Assembly: GCF_002303885.1 (NCBI RefSeq)
Contig: NZ_MRCM01000004.1
Span: 1-64,000 of the forward strand
DNA: 64,000 bases
Direction of reading: 5' to 3'
DNA from: Flavobacterium sp. ACN2
Lineage (GTDB): Bacteria > Bacteroidota > Bacteroidia > Flavobacteriales > Flavobacteriaceae
The position numbers and the translations under genes are program-made. The stretch's first letter is position 1; every line of letters begins with the position of its first letter. This document shows positions 16,452-25,311 of this stretch, piece by piece. The notes beneath the pieces are model-generated. The model saw only the letters and a program-made list of their open reading frames with translations. It was not told the DNA's origin and did no database searches.

Positions 16452-17612
16452 CTAAGAGTTTACAGTTATTAATTTTGCCGTTTCTTTGGCACGCTCTATT
16501 ACTTCGTTAATTGGAGTTGAAAGTGTATCGTGGCTTAAAACCACACCCATTCTGCGGTAAGGTCTTGACGTCGGTTTTCCAAAAATCCTGAAATCGGTTT
16601 TGGGTAAAGCGGCTACTTTTTCGATTCCGCTAAAAGTTGGATTGGCTGAATCTTCAGATGCTAAAATTACGGCGCTTGCTCCAGCTTTTTCTAAAGTAAT
16701 TTCGAAAATCGGAAGACTTAAAATCGCTCTCAAATGCAATTCAAATTCGTTAAAATTCTGCGTTCCTGCTAAAGTTACCATTCCGGTATCATGCGGGCGG
16801 GGAGAAAGCTCAGAGAAATAAACGCCTTCACTGGTCAGGAAAAACTCAACGCCAAAAAGTCCGGCACCGCCAAGTGCTTCCGTAATTTTTTCTGCCATAT
16901 CCTGAGCTTCATATAAATCCTTTTCTGATACCAAAGCTGGTTGCCAACTTTCTTGATAATCGCCTCTTTCTTGTCTGTGACCAATTGGAGCGCAAAACAA
17001 AGTAGGATTGTTATTTTGAGTAATCGTTAAAAGTGTAATTTCTGAATGAAAATCGACAAAAGCTTCTACAATAACTTCTATAACATCGCCACGCGAACCT
17101 GCAACAGCATATTGCCATGCTTTTTCGATATCACTTTCTGTTTTGATTGTCGATTGTCCTTTTCCTGAAGATGACATTAGGGGTTTTACAACGCAAGGAA
17201 TTCCAACTTCTTGAACGGCTTTTTGAAGTTCTTCGGCTGATGTTGCGTATTGATATTTTGCTGTTCGTAATCCCAATTCTTTTGCTGCTAAATCACGAAT
17301 AGCCTTACGATTCATGGTAAAGTTTGCCGCTTTTGCTGAAGGAACAACGATAATTCCTTGTTTTTCGTAATCGTAAAAACGCTCGGTACGAATAGCTTCT
17401 ATTTCTGGAACGATAAAATCGGGTTGGTGTTTGGCTACGATTCGGTCCAGCGCTTCTCCGTCGAGCATGTTGATGACTTCAAAGCCATGAGCAACCTGCA
17501 TTGCCGGTGCATTTTCGTAACTGTCAACTGCAATTATGGTTTGTCCGATTCGTTGTGCGGCAATGACAAATTCTTTGCCTAATTCGCCTGAACCTAGGAG
17601 TAATATTTTCAT
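16452..17612 (-). CDS. purT: Formate-dependent phosphoribosylglycinamide formyltransferase
   Basis: A 386-aa ATP-grasp enzyme making formyl-GAR from GAR, formate and ATP, the folate-independent third step of purine synthesis. Seen: N-terminal [10 protein letters not shown] nucleotide-binding loop (7-16), SSGKGQS loop near 148-154, [27 protein letters not shown] (metal and ATP ligands). Length is standard. It leads a tight operon with DUF6370 and a Crp-like regulator, an association with no obvious purine logic. Confidence 0.95.
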   Translation of the reverse strand: MKILLLGSGELGKEFVIAAQRIGQTIIAVDSYENAPAMQVAHGFEVINMLDGEALDRIVAKHQPDFIVPEIEAIRTERFYDYEKQGIIVVPSAKAANFTMNRKAIRDLAAKELGLRTAKYQYATSAEELQKAVQEVGIPCVVKPLMSSSGKGQSTIKTESDIEKAWQYAVAGSRGDVIEVIVEAFVDFHSEITLLTITQNNNPTLFCAPIGHRQERGDYQESWQPALVSEKDLYEAQDMAEKITEALGGAGLFGVEFFLTSEGVYFSELSPRPHDTGMVTLAGTQNFNEFELHLRAILSLPIFEITLEKAGASAVILASEDSANPTFSGIEKVAALPKTDFRIFGKPTSRPYRRMGVVLSHDTLSTPINEVIERAKETAKLITVNS

Positions 17613-17661
17613 TTTGGAGTAGTGTATTTTTTGAGTAGTAAAAGTAGGGAAAAAGCTTTTT

Positions 17662-18122
17662 TTAACCGCAAAGTTCGCAAAGATTTACGCAAAGAGCGCT
17701 AAGTTTTTGTTTTTAAGATAAAAAAAACGCAAAGAATTTTTCACGCAGATTTTGCAGATTCAGCAGATTTTGATTTAATTGAAATCTTAAGATAAAAGTA
17801 ACCATGTAGTTTGTCATTTCGACGTAAGGAGAAATCTCCACGAGTAACTCTACAAAGATTGACATATTGGAGCGGAGTTACTTGCGAAGATTTCTCCTTA
17901 CGTCGAAATGACAAGATTGAGGAAATTATAATCATAAACGTTCTTATAAAACCGTTTGCGTGAGGGATAGAAGTGGAAAGCCCACAGCCTGACGAAGGAA
18001 GTGCGAGGACTTGCAGCGGATAGCCCGACCCGGAGGGACACGCCCAAAATAAAAAGGTTCGCAAAGATTTTAAAATTAATCTTTGCGAACCTTGCGTATT
18101 TCTTTGCGCTCTTTGCGGTTAA
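17662..18122. repeat. Compound nest of inverted repeats (516-bp gene-free region)
   Basis: Outer arms TTAACCGCAAAG (17662-17673) and CTTTGCGGTTAA (18111-18122) pair perfectly 440 bp apart, continuing into degenerate GCAAAG words. Inside lie a CGCAGATTTTGCAGATTC word (17743-17762) and a 38-bp hairpin of the TGTCATTTCGACG family (17811-17850 with 17874-17915). A structured element (17955-18045) and a GGTTCGCAAAGATTTT hairpin (18056-18091) complete it. No gene is supported. Confidence 0.8.
17955..18045 (+). ncRNA. Candidate structured RNA element, copy B (possibly Flavo-1 class)
   Basis: Opens with TTTGCGTGAGGGATAGAAG and closes with ACACGCCC; GCGTG pairs with CACGC. It keeps GATAGAAGTGGAAA and CGGATAGC of copy A, with a different central hairpin (AGCCT / AGGACT region). 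GC-rich against an AT-rich background. Class name from memory only. Confidence 0.55.
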
Positions 18123-18128
18123 ACTTTT

Positions 18129-19997
18129 TTAGTGAAAATGATCTTCTTCAATCTCAAATTCGGCATCTTTTTCCCAGATTTCCATTTCACAAGGTTTGCA
18201 GTTGAATTTTAGTTTGTATTCAAGCTCTCCTTGTTTTAAAACCAAAGGTTCTTTTACTTTAACACCTACAATGTCTTTTTGGTGAATTGGGCATTTTTTT
18301 AATTCGTATTTGATGCAATATTTCGTTGTCATTACACGAGATTTTCCTGGATCCCATTGTAATTCGAATGCTTTTTCGATTTCAGTAACACCGTGGCGTT
18401 CGTAGAATTTACGAGCGGTTTTGTTCGAAACATTGTACATGAAATCCAATTTGGTTTCTGGATACGGATGTGACGTTTTTACCAATTGGTGCTCTTCGCG
18501 CACGTAATTTGCCAAACGAATTTCTGATAATTGATCGAAAACATTTCTTCTCATTTCGTTGATTTTTGAAATAGGAAGGAACCAGTTTTGAGAGAACATT
18601 ACATTGATTTCATCGGCGCTGTAAGGTGTAAAACCTGTTTTTGCCAATTGAACTTTAATGTTTTCTTCGATCGATTCACCAGTTTTAGTTTGTTCTTTAG
18701 GATGCTCTAATTTTACTGTACTTATGTTTCCATCTTCGTCGGTAGCGATTAATTCAAAACCGTTTTCGTTTTCTGTAAGCAATAAAGTAGTTCCGATTTT
18801 ACGGATCGCGCTGTCTTCTCTTTCAACAATTTTGATGAAAGCAGCGTCGTTGTTTCTGTAGATGAAAGTCCCGTCTTTGATTTCTTTTAGAACGTTTGGA
18901 TATACTTTTCCGTTTTCGGCTTTGTTTACGTAGATTCCGTCAGCTTCATTATTTTCGTTGATAAAGCAAAGTCCGTCACCGTTGTTCAATAATTCGCCGT
19001 TTTCGATTTCGTAAGCGTTTCCAATAGTTCTAATTAATTTACCGATATATTGTCCTTTTGATTTTGGGCTTTCCCAAGAACCAATAGAACTGTGTCTTTC
19101 GTTTACGAAATAATCGGTATAACCACGATTGAAGGTTCTGCTTAAAGTAGAATCAAAAGTATACGTGCATTTTCCTGAAGAGGCTTTAATGTATTTATCA
19201 CTTCCTTCTAAATAGCTGTCTAGTTTTTGACGTAAATAAGATACGTTATTTTTAACATAAGCAACGTCTTTTAATCTTCCTTCGATTTTGAAAGAAACGA
19301 TTCCAGCTTCAATCAAATTCGGAATCTGATCTGAAACATCTAAATCTTTTATAGAAAGCAAGTGACTGTTTCGGATTAAAGTATCTCCGTTTCCATCGAT
19401 TAGGTTATAAGGTAAACGGCAGTTTTGCGCGCATGAACCACGGTTAGCGCTTCGTTCTCCGTTGGCCACACTCATATAACAGTTTCCGCTAAAAGAAACA
19501 CATAAAGCTCCGGTTACGAAAAACTCTAGTTCAACATCAGCTTCGTCGTATATTGTTTTAATTTGATGCAAGTTTAATTCACGTGCTAAAACGACACGTT
19601 TGATTCCAGCATCTTTAAGGAATTTAATTTTATCTGCATCACGATTATTGGCTTGTGTACTGGCGTGAAGCACAATAGGAGGTAAGTCCATTTCCATAAT
19701 CGCCATATCTTGAATGATCAGGGCGTCGACACCAATATCGTACAATTCCCAGATCATGGCACGACAAGTTTCTAATTCATTGTCGTACAAAATGGTATTC
19801 ATAACCACAAAAACCTGTGCGTTAAATAAGTGCGCGTATTTTACCAGTTCTGCCACATCTTCAATAGAATTGTTGGCGTTAGAACGTGCACCAAACTGTG
19901 GCGCACCAATATATACAGCATCAGCGCCACTGTTTATGGCGGCGATTCCTCCAATTAAATCTCTAGCAGGAGCTAATATTTCGATTTTCTTCTTCAT
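18129..19997 (-). CDS. U32 family protein, RlhA-like (23S rRNA C2501 hydroxylation)
   Basis: A 622-aa U32-family protein. Seen: opening KIEILAPARDLIGGIAAINSGADAVYIG, HASTQANN near 112-119, and the U32 signature EFFVTGALCVSFSGNCYMS with FeS-type cysteines, followed by RGSCAQNCRLPY. The long C-terminal half and overall size resemble RlhA (YdcP) rather than the shorter TrhP. RlhA makes 5-hydroxycytidine in 23S rRNA in E. coli. Old annotations call this family peptidase, which is doubtful for this subgroup. The exact substrate is inferred. Confidence 0.85.
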   Translation of the reverse strand: MKKKIEILAPARDLIGGIAAINSGADAVYIGAPQFGARSNANNSIEDVAELVKYAHLFNAQVFVVMNTILYDNELETCRAMIWELYDIGVDALIIQDMAIMEMDLPPIVLHASTQANNRDADKIKFLKDAGIKRVVLARELNLHQIKTIYDEADVELEFFVTGALCVSFSGNCYMSVANGERSANRGSCAQNCRLPYNLIDGNGDTLIRNSHLLSIKDLDVSDQIPNLIEAGIVSFKIEGRLKDVAYVKNNVSYLRQKLDSYLEGSDKYIKASSGKCTYTFDSTLSRTFNRGYTDYFVNERHSSIGSWESPKSKGQYIGKLIRTIGNAYEIENGELLNNGDGLCFINENNEADGIYVNKAENGKVYPNVLKEIKDGTFIYRNNDAAFIKIVEREDSAIRKIGTTLLLTENENGFELIATDEDGNISTVKLEHPKEQTKTGESIEENIKVQLAKTGFTPYSADEINVMFSQNWFLPISKINEMRRNVFDQLSEIRLANYVREEHQLVKTSHPYPETKLDFMYNVSNKTARKFYERHGVTEIEKAFELQWDPGKSRVMTTKYCIKYELKKCPIHQKDIVGVKVKEPLVLKQGELEYKLKFNCKPCEMEIWEKDAEFEIEEDHFH

Positions 19998-20148
19998 TTC
20001 TAAAACTTTAGACTTTTGTGGTATTCCCGAAAAAAAGTGTGCAAAGGTCTAATAAATTATTCGAGTTTGCTAGTGATGAAGCGATTTTTTTGAAATTGTT
20101 AACTTAATATGGAATGATTTAATTTTAATTTTTGATTAAGAAAGATAA

Positions 20149-20733
20149 TTAATCGAGCGGGAAATTATACCCAAGTGCGAATACGGCGGTAGACTGTTTT
20201 GCAGCTGGATGAAAATACCCAGAAATTCCGATTTCGAAATTATTATGTCTGCCGACAGCCAATCCAATACTAAATGGAATATGTAGTAAAACATCGCTTT
20301 TATTAAAATTAACGTTTGGTGTAAAGGTCTCGAATTTGCCAATCGACGTTCCGATACCACCTTCAATAAATGGAGCGACCCATGGAATTGGTGCACAAAG
20401 ACGAACTTTTCCTCCCATCAAAAAAGCATTAGTTGTTACTTTATATTGAGGTTGATTTTGCAGATTTTGATCTTTATCAACAGATTCAAAAATGGCACCA
20501 GCGTACGGTCTTATACTAAACCATGATTTTAGTCCTATAATATATTCGCCTTGAAGATAAAGGCCTCCTCCCATAACATCTACTTCATCCTGGCTTCCAT
20601 AATCTTCGATATAATAAGAAGAACTTGATCCGTAACCTATTGATGCTTTAATGAAGTTACCTGTTGCTTGAGCTCTTAAATGATTAGAAAAGAGGCTGAT
20701 AAAGAGAACAAATGTAAATAGAAAGCGCATCAT
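20149..20733 (-). CDS. Outer-membrane beta-barrel-like protein, unknown
   Basis: A 194-aa protein with an N-terminal signal peptide (about residues 1-21, ending LRAQA). The mature part has alternating hydrophobic strands rich in Gly, Tyr and Phe (GYGSSSSYYIEDYG, FSIRPYAGAIF, FEIGISGYFHPA), ending in an aromatic-containing strand. This fits a small 8-strand OM barrel. No specific family recognised. It has its own promoter and stands alone. Confidence 0.7.
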   Translation of the reverse strand: MMRFLFTFVLFISLFSNHLRAQATGNFIKASIGYGSSSSYYIEDYGSQDEVDVMGGGLYLQGEYIIGLKSWFSIRPYAGAIFESVDKDQNLQNQPQYKVTTNAFLMGGKVRLCAPIPWVAPFIEGGIGTSIGKFETFTPNVNFNKSDVLLHIPFSIGLAVGRHNNFEIGISGYFHPAAKQSTAVFALGYNFPLD

Positions 20734-20780
20734 AAATTTTGTTAGATTTTATTTGATTAGTTAAGATTTTTTTTGCGCCA

Positions 20781-20812
20781 CAAATGTAAGAATTGTTTTC
20801 TTAATTAAGCAA
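20781..20812 (-). promoter_or_regulatory. Promoter of the barrel protein gene
   Basis: Minus strand TTG (20810-20812), 21 bp, then TACATTTG (20781-20788). It lies 48 bp upstream of the ATG. Confidence 0.55.
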
Positions 20813-20813
20813 T

Positions 20814-20850
20814 AAAAAAACCGCCCAATCCGAAGACTGAGCAGTTTTCA
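20814..20850 (-). terminator. Terminator of the PA2169-type gene
   Basis: Minus strand AACTGCTCAGTC, a UUCG-type loop, GATTGGGCGGTT and a T run; the stem uses several G-U pairs. It lies 19 bp past the stop. Confidence 0.8.
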
Positions 20851-20868
20851 AAAAAAAAGCATGAATCG

Positions 20869-21324
20869 TTAATTTGCTCTCATTTTAATTTGTGATAAAG
20901 TATTTTGGATACTATTTAATTGTTTTGAAACGATATACACTTGATCGTGTTCCAAATGATTTTCTTCTAGTGCTTTTTTGTATTTTTCAACAGCAGCTTC
21001 TTCACCTGTAATACAAGCGTTTATAATTGATTCTGTGTCGCCGCCAGTAAATGCCGATTTAATATCGATCCAAGCTCGGTGTAGTGCGCCAAGTGGTCCT
21101 CCGCCAGAGGTATCTGTGGATTTTCCTAATTTGTTGATTTGGTTTTGTAGTTCTACAATAAACAATGCTCTTTCGCGGGCGTACTCAAGAAAGTCGGATT
21201 TTATTGCTGAATTTTCTACGTGTTCTGCCGCGTCTGTATATCCTAGTTTTCCATCTTCAAGAATTGAAATTAATCCTTCTAATGTTTTAATGGTTTCTTG
21301 TGTGGTTTCATCTGTATGTATCAT
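20869..21324 (-). CDS. PA2169/DUF2383 family four-helix-bundle protein
   Basis: A 151-aa, nearly all-helical protein of the PA2169 family (ferritin-like four-helix bundle). Seen: ETIKTLEGLISILEDGKLGYTDAAEHVENS at the N-terminus and ITGEEAAVEKYKKALEE in the third helix, with Glu residues at ferritin-like positions. Function is unknown; the family is often linked to stress. No neighbour gives further context. Confidence 0.85.
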   Translation of the reverse strand: MIHTDETTQETIKTLEGLISILEDGKLGYTDAAEHVENSAIKSDFLEYARERALFIVELQNQINKLGKSTDTSGGGPLGALHRAWIDIKSAFTGGDTESIINACITGEEAAVEKYKKALEENHLEHDQVYIVSKQLNSIQNTLSQIKMRAN

Positions 21325-21448
21325 GACTAATAGTTTTTAAATTAATACATTACAAAGTTGACGATTTCTAAGTGTTATGTTTTATAGGATTACAGTTGAG
21401 GTTTTATAATATTGTGGAATGGGAATTTTGAAAGTGCTAATGTGTTTC

Positions 21449-21480
21449 TCTCGCAGATTTAGCAGATTCAACAGATTTTT
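21449..21480. repeat. CGCAGATTTAGCAGATTC word repeat
   Basis: Single arm of the CAGATT word family also present at 14.0 and 17.7 kb. It lies in a 343-bp gene-free stretch (21325-21667) with the structured element that follows. Confidence 0.5.
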
Positions 21481-21510
21481 TTATTTTGAAAATGAATTTT
21501 CTCGTTTTCC

Positions 21511-21584
21511 GTTTGCGTGAGGGATAGCAGTGGAAAGCCGGAGCCTGACGAAGGAAGTGCGAGGACTTGTAGCGAAACACGCCC
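21511..21584 (+). ncRNA. Candidate structured RNA element, copy C, internally deleted
   Basis: Shares GTTTGCGTGAGGGATAGCAG and the GCCTGACGAAGGAAGTGCG core with copy B, but lacks the CGGATAGCCCGACCCGGAGG segment. The closing GCGTG / CACGC helix is kept. Probably a decayed copy, 80 bp before a serine hydrolase gene. Confidence 0.45.
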
Positions 21585-21667
21585 ATAAATATAGAAATTT
21601 AATTTTTGTAACCATTTGTTGATTGATGACGTCAAAGCTTTATCAATCAAACTCAAATAATTGCAAA

Positions 21668-22726
21668 ATGAAAACAATCTTAAAATCGTTTATAGTTTTA
21701 TTTATAATGGCTTTTTCAGGCTTATCGGCTCAAAATCTGGAAACTAAAATAGATAGCTTAATAACTTCAAAATTTAAACCCGAAAATCCTGGAGCTGTTT
21801 TTCTTGCAGTTAAAAATGGAAAAGTGATTTATAGAAAAGCTTTTGGAATGGCTGATTTGGAAATGAATGTTAAAATGAAACCTGAATTTGTTTTTGAAAT
21901 TGGTTCGATGACCAAACAATTTACGGCTGTTTCTATTTTGATGCTTGCTGAACAGGGAAAACTGAAGCTTGATGATGAAATTACGAAGTTTATTCCGGAT
22001 TACCCAACAAATGGAAATAGGATCACATTGCATCATTTGCTGACTCATACTTCGGGAATTAAGGATTTTACGAGTATGAAATCGATTAAAGATATTGCCA
22101 GACGAGATTTGACACCTAAAGAATTAGTAGATTTTTTTAAAAATGAACCGATAGATTTTAAACCTGGCGAGCAATATAAATACTGCAATTCAGGATATGT
22201 GCTTTTAGGTTATATTATTGAAATGGTGTCTGGTCAGACTTATGAGGAATTTATAAGCCAAAATATTTTTAAGAAAATCGGAATGCAAAACAGTTATTAT
22301 GCAAGCCATGATAAGATTATAAAAAACAGGGTTTCTGGTTATCGTGACAGGAATGGATATGTAAATACAAATTATATTAGTTTTTCTATTCCGTATGCTT
22401 CGGGTTCGATCATGTCAACCGTAGATGATTTGCTGAAATGGCAAAATGCGATAAACGCTAATATAGTATTAAGTCCTGTTTACACGGAAAAAGCTTTTAC
22501 GAATTATAAATTAAATAACGGAACACATATAGATTATGGATATGGCTGGCATTTAGAAAAGGTGAAAAACAAAACAATCCGCGAGCACGGAGGAAGTATT
22601 TTTGGTTTTAAATCTATGGGAGTTTATGAGCCAACTCAACAAATTTATGTAGTAGGTTTGAGTAATTGCGAATGTAATTCTCCAACAGCTATTACAAAAG
22701 ATATTGCCACTCTTTTGATTGATTAG
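21668..22726 (+). CDS. Serine hydrolase, beta-lactamase/PBP class C fold
   Basis: A 352-aa exported protein (signal peptide about 1-21, ending LSAQ). Seen: SxxK motif Ser80-Met-Thr-Lys83, the YxN motif Tyr172-Cys-Asn174, and a C-terminal HGGS in place of KTG. This pattern is typical of class C-like esterases, peptidases and amidases, and does not prove beta-lactam resistance. The frame is open from 21623, but the signal peptide starts at the ATG at 21668. Confidence 0.9.
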   Translation: MKTILKSFIVLFIMAFSGLSAQNLETKIDSLITSKFKPENPGAVFLAVKNGKVIYRKAFGMADLEMNVKMKPEFVFEIGSMTKQFTAVSILMLAEQGKLKLDDEITKFIPDYPTNGNRITLHHLLTHTSGIKDFTSMKSIKDIARRDLTPKELVDFFKNEPIDFKPGEQYKYCNSGYVLLGYIIEMVSGQTYEEFISQNIFKKIGMQNSYYASHDKIIKNRVSGYRDRNGYVNTNYISFSIPYASGSIMSTVDDLLKWQNAINANIVLSPVYTEKAFTNYKLNNGTHIDYGYGWHLEKVKNKTIREHGGSIFGFKSMGVYEPTQQIYVVGLSNCECNSPTAITKDIATLLID

Positions 22727-22767
22727 AGAAAGTTGATTTTGAACAATCTTTGTCGAATAAGCACATA

Positions 22768-22823
22768 AAAAAAACAGCTTAAAGTATAAAAGTGATGAAA
22801 CTTTTGAACCTTAAGCCGTTTTT
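22768..22823. terminator. Bidirectional terminator between serine hydrolase and aminotransferase
   Basis: AACAGCTTAAAGT (from 22772) pairs imperfectly with ACCTTAAGCCGTT, flanked by A and T runs on both sides. It lies between converging genes. Confidence 0.6.
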
Positions 22824-22842
22824 AATAAAACTTAGAATATGG

Positions 22843-24033
22843 TTATGCAGTCAAAGCTTCTTTGATTCTGCGTAATGCTTCTTTTAAAATGTCGTTGCTT
22901 GTTGCATAAGAGAAACGAATACAGTTTGGATTTCCGAAAGCGTCTCCCGTTACTGTTGCTACGTTTGCCTCAGCTAAAAGATACATCGAAACGTCGTTTG
23001 CATCTTTGATTTCAGTTCCTTTTAATGTTTTTCCGAAGAAAGAAGAAACGTCTGGGAATACATAAAATGCTCCTTCTGGAACGTTGATTTTTACTCCTGG
23101 AATTTCTTTTAATAATCCAACTACTAAATCTCTACGTCCGTGGAAAGCTTGAACCATTTCGTTTAATACGCTTGGGTCAGCATCTACAGCTGTAATAGTA
23201 GCTCTTTGCGCTACAGAATTTGCACCAGAAGTTACTTGTCCTTGAATTTTTGTACAAGCTTTTGCGATAAATTCAGGAGCTCCGATATAACCAATTCTGT
23301 ATCCTGTCATGGCAAATGCTTTTGCAACTCCGTTTACAGTAATTGTTTTTTCGAACATTCCCGGAATTGAACCGATACTGCAGAAAGTTCCTGAGAAATT
23401 GATATGCTCATAGATTTCATCTGCAACTACGTAAATATTTGGGTGTTTTTCTAAAACTTTTGCCAATGCTGTTAATTCTTCTCTGCTGTAAACAGATCCA
23501 GAAGGATTACATGGAGAAGAAAACCACATCATTTTTGTTTTTGGTGTGATTGCAGCTTCTAATTGCTCTGGCGTAATTTTGAAATCAGTGTCTACTGATG
23601 TTGGAACTTCAACAGGAACTCCTCCAGAAAGTTTTACGATTTCGAAATAAGAAACCCAGTATGGAGCTGGTAAAATAACTTCGTCTCCATCGTTTAACAT
23701 TACTTGTGCAATGTTGTATAAAGATTGTTTTGCTCCTGTAGAAACTACGATTTGTGATGGTTTATAATCTAAATTGTTGTCTCTTTTGAATTTTCTGCAA
23801 ATTGCCTCTCTCAATTCAAGGTAACCTTCTACTGGAGAATAAGTGCTATAATTTTCGTTTACTGCTTTTATTACTGCTTCTTTAATAAAGTCTGGCGTAT
23901 TGAAATCTGGCTCACCTAAACTTAAGCTGATAATGTCTTTTCCTTGTGCTTTTAATTCTCTTGCCAAAGCGGCCATTGCTAATGTCTGCGAAGTTGCAAG
24001 ATTGTTGATTCTGTCCGAAAGAATATGATTCAT
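22843..24033 (-). CDS. Aspartate aminotransferase-type PLP enzyme (class I)
   Basis: A 396-aa aminotransferase of the Ib subgroup. Seen: SLGEPDFNTP near 38-47, SPCNPSGSVYS near 173-183, ADEIYEHI near 204-211, the PLP lysine Lys238 in VAKAFAMTG, and RFSYATS near the C-terminus with the carboxylate-binding Arg. Aspartate is the likely amino donor; broader specificity is possible. It is followed upstream by the desaturase gene in the same direction with a 73-bp gap. Confidence 0.92.
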   Translation of the reverse strand: MNHILSDRINNLATSQTLAMAALARELKAQGKDIISLSLGEPDFNTPDFIKEAVIKAVNENYSTYSPVEGYLELREAICRKFKRDNNLDYKPSQIVVSTGAKQSLYNIAQVMLNDGDEVILPAPYWVSYFEIVKLSGGVPVEVPTSVDTDFKITPEQLEAAITPKTKMMWFSSPCNPSGSVYSREELTALAKVLEKHPNIYVVADEIYEHINFSGTFCSIGSIPGMFEKTITVNGVAKAFAMTGYRIGYIGAPEFIAKACTKIQGQVTSGANSVAQRATITAVDADPSVLNEMVQAFHGRRDLVVGLLKEIPGVKINVPEGAFYVFPDVSSFFGKTLKGTEIKDANDVSMYLLAEANVATVTGDAFGNPNCIRFSYATSNDILKEALRRIKEALTA

Positions 24034-24106
24034 TATAAAAATTTTGAATGTCCTTAATTTGCTGCGCCTATTAAGGAAGGTTAATTATTAATAGATTTTT
24101 TTTAGT

Positions 24107-25204
24107 TTAAACAGATAATTCAGGTTTCATTCCTAAGTCACGTAAATGTTTGAAGTGGGCTACAATAGCGCTTCCCATTGTTTTGTATTCGTAATAGGGT
24201 AAATTACATTCTTTTGCAGTTTCCTTCACGATTTTTGCAATTTTACCATAGTGAATGTGACTGATATTTGGGAAAATATGATGTTCGATTTGATGATTTA
24301 ATCCGCCTGTATACCAGTTTACGATTGCATTTTTTGGTGCAAAATTAGTAGTGGTGTATAATTGGTGAACAGCCCATGTGTTGTCCATTTCTCCCAATTC
24401 ATTTGGAGAAGGATTTGTAGTATGATCTACAACGTGTGCTAACTGAAATACAATACTTAAAATTAATCCCGCAGTATAATGCATTACGAAAAATCCAAGA
24501 AGTACTTTCCACCACGTAATTCCAATTACCATTGGTAAAACAATCCAAATAGAGATATAAATAACTTTAGTAATAATAAGAGTTGTCCAAAGAATTTTTG
24601 GGCTTTTTGGTTCACCGTACGATAATTTTCTTTTAAGATAATTTCTCATCTGTTTAAAATCGGTAGTGATGGCCCAATTAAAAGTTAGTAAACCATATAA
24701 GAAAACAGAGTAATAATGCTGGAAACGGTGAAAACTATGCCATTCTGCATGTTCTGTAAAACGGATAATTCTTCCTGCATCCAGATCTTCGTCGTGACCA
24801 GGAATATTGGTGTAAGTATGATGCAATACATTGTGCTGCACCTGCCAGTTGTAAACATTTCCGGCAAGAACATAAATTGTTCCTCCCATAAATTTATTAA
24901 TCCAGCTTTTAGTCGAATAAGAACCGTGATTACCATCGTGCATAACGTTCATTCCAACACCAGCCATTCCAATACCAATTACGATAGATAAAAGTAGCAT
25001 TACCCAAAACGGCATGTCAAGTGTAAGAATTAAAAAGTATGGAGTTAAAAAAACTGCAAATAGAATAACGGCTTTTAAGTGTAATTTCCAGTTTCCGGTT
25101 TTTTTGATATTATTTTCTTTGAAGTAATTGTTTACCCGCGAGTTAAGCGTTCTGAAGAACTTCAAATTGTCTTGCCTTGCAAAAGTTGGAGCCGTGTTAT
25201 TCAT
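24107..25204 (-). CDS. Membrane fatty acid desaturase (acyl-CoA/acyl-lipid type)
   Basis: A 365-aa membrane enzyme introducing double bonds in fatty acyl chains with a di-iron centre. Seen: three histidine boxes HDGNHG (~90), HNVLHHTYTN (~125) and NHQIEHHIFP (~306), with hydrophobic spans between. The third box with Gln in QIEHH is typical of front-end/delta-type desaturases. Regulated from its own promoter; may tune membrane fluidity in the cold. Confidence 0.93.
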   Translation of the reverse strand: MNNTAPTFARQDNLKFFRTLNSRVNNYFKENNIKKTGNWKLHLKAVILFAVFLTPYFLILTLDMPFWVMLLLSIVIGIGMAGVGMNVMHDGNHGSYSTKSWINKFMGGTIYVLAGNVYNWQVQHNVLHHTYTNIPGHDEDLDAGRIIRFTEHAEWHSFHRFQHYYSVFLYGLLTFNWAITTDFKQMRNYLKRKLSYGEPKSPKILWTTLIITKVIYISIWIVLPMVIGITWWKVLLGFFVMHYTAGLILSIVFQLAHVVDHTTNPSPNELGEMDNTWAVHQLYTTTNFAPKNAIVNWYTGGLNHQIEHHIFPNISHIHYGKIAKIVKETAKECNLPYYEYKTMGSAIVAHFKHLRDLGMKPELSV

Positions 25205-25223
25205 AATTGTTTTAAATAGGTTT

Positions 25224-25257
25224 CAAAGGTAATTATTATAAATTCTCAATTTGCAAA
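25224..25257 (-). promoter_or_regulatory. Promoter of the desaturase gene
   Basis: Minus strand TTTG (25254-25257), 22 bp, TACCTTTG (25224-25231), 20 bp before the ATG. A divergent rsmG -7 box (TACTTTTG, 25288-25295) lies next to it. Confidence 0.55.
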
Positions 25258-25311
25258 ATTGAGTTAAATATTTCAATCGTAAAGTAGTACTTTTGTTAAA
25301 AATTTACAGCA

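Noticed and set aside
17741..18064. Open frame on the minus strand, 107 codons, covering the repeat region
   Set aside because: Its sequence is the translation of the structured repeat and hairpin elements; the same peptide words appear at 21.5 kb from copy C. Not a gene.
21468..21677. 69-codon open frame on the minus strand
   Set aside because: It lies in repeat and structured-element sequence with an unusual codon composition; translation repeats that at 17.9 kb.
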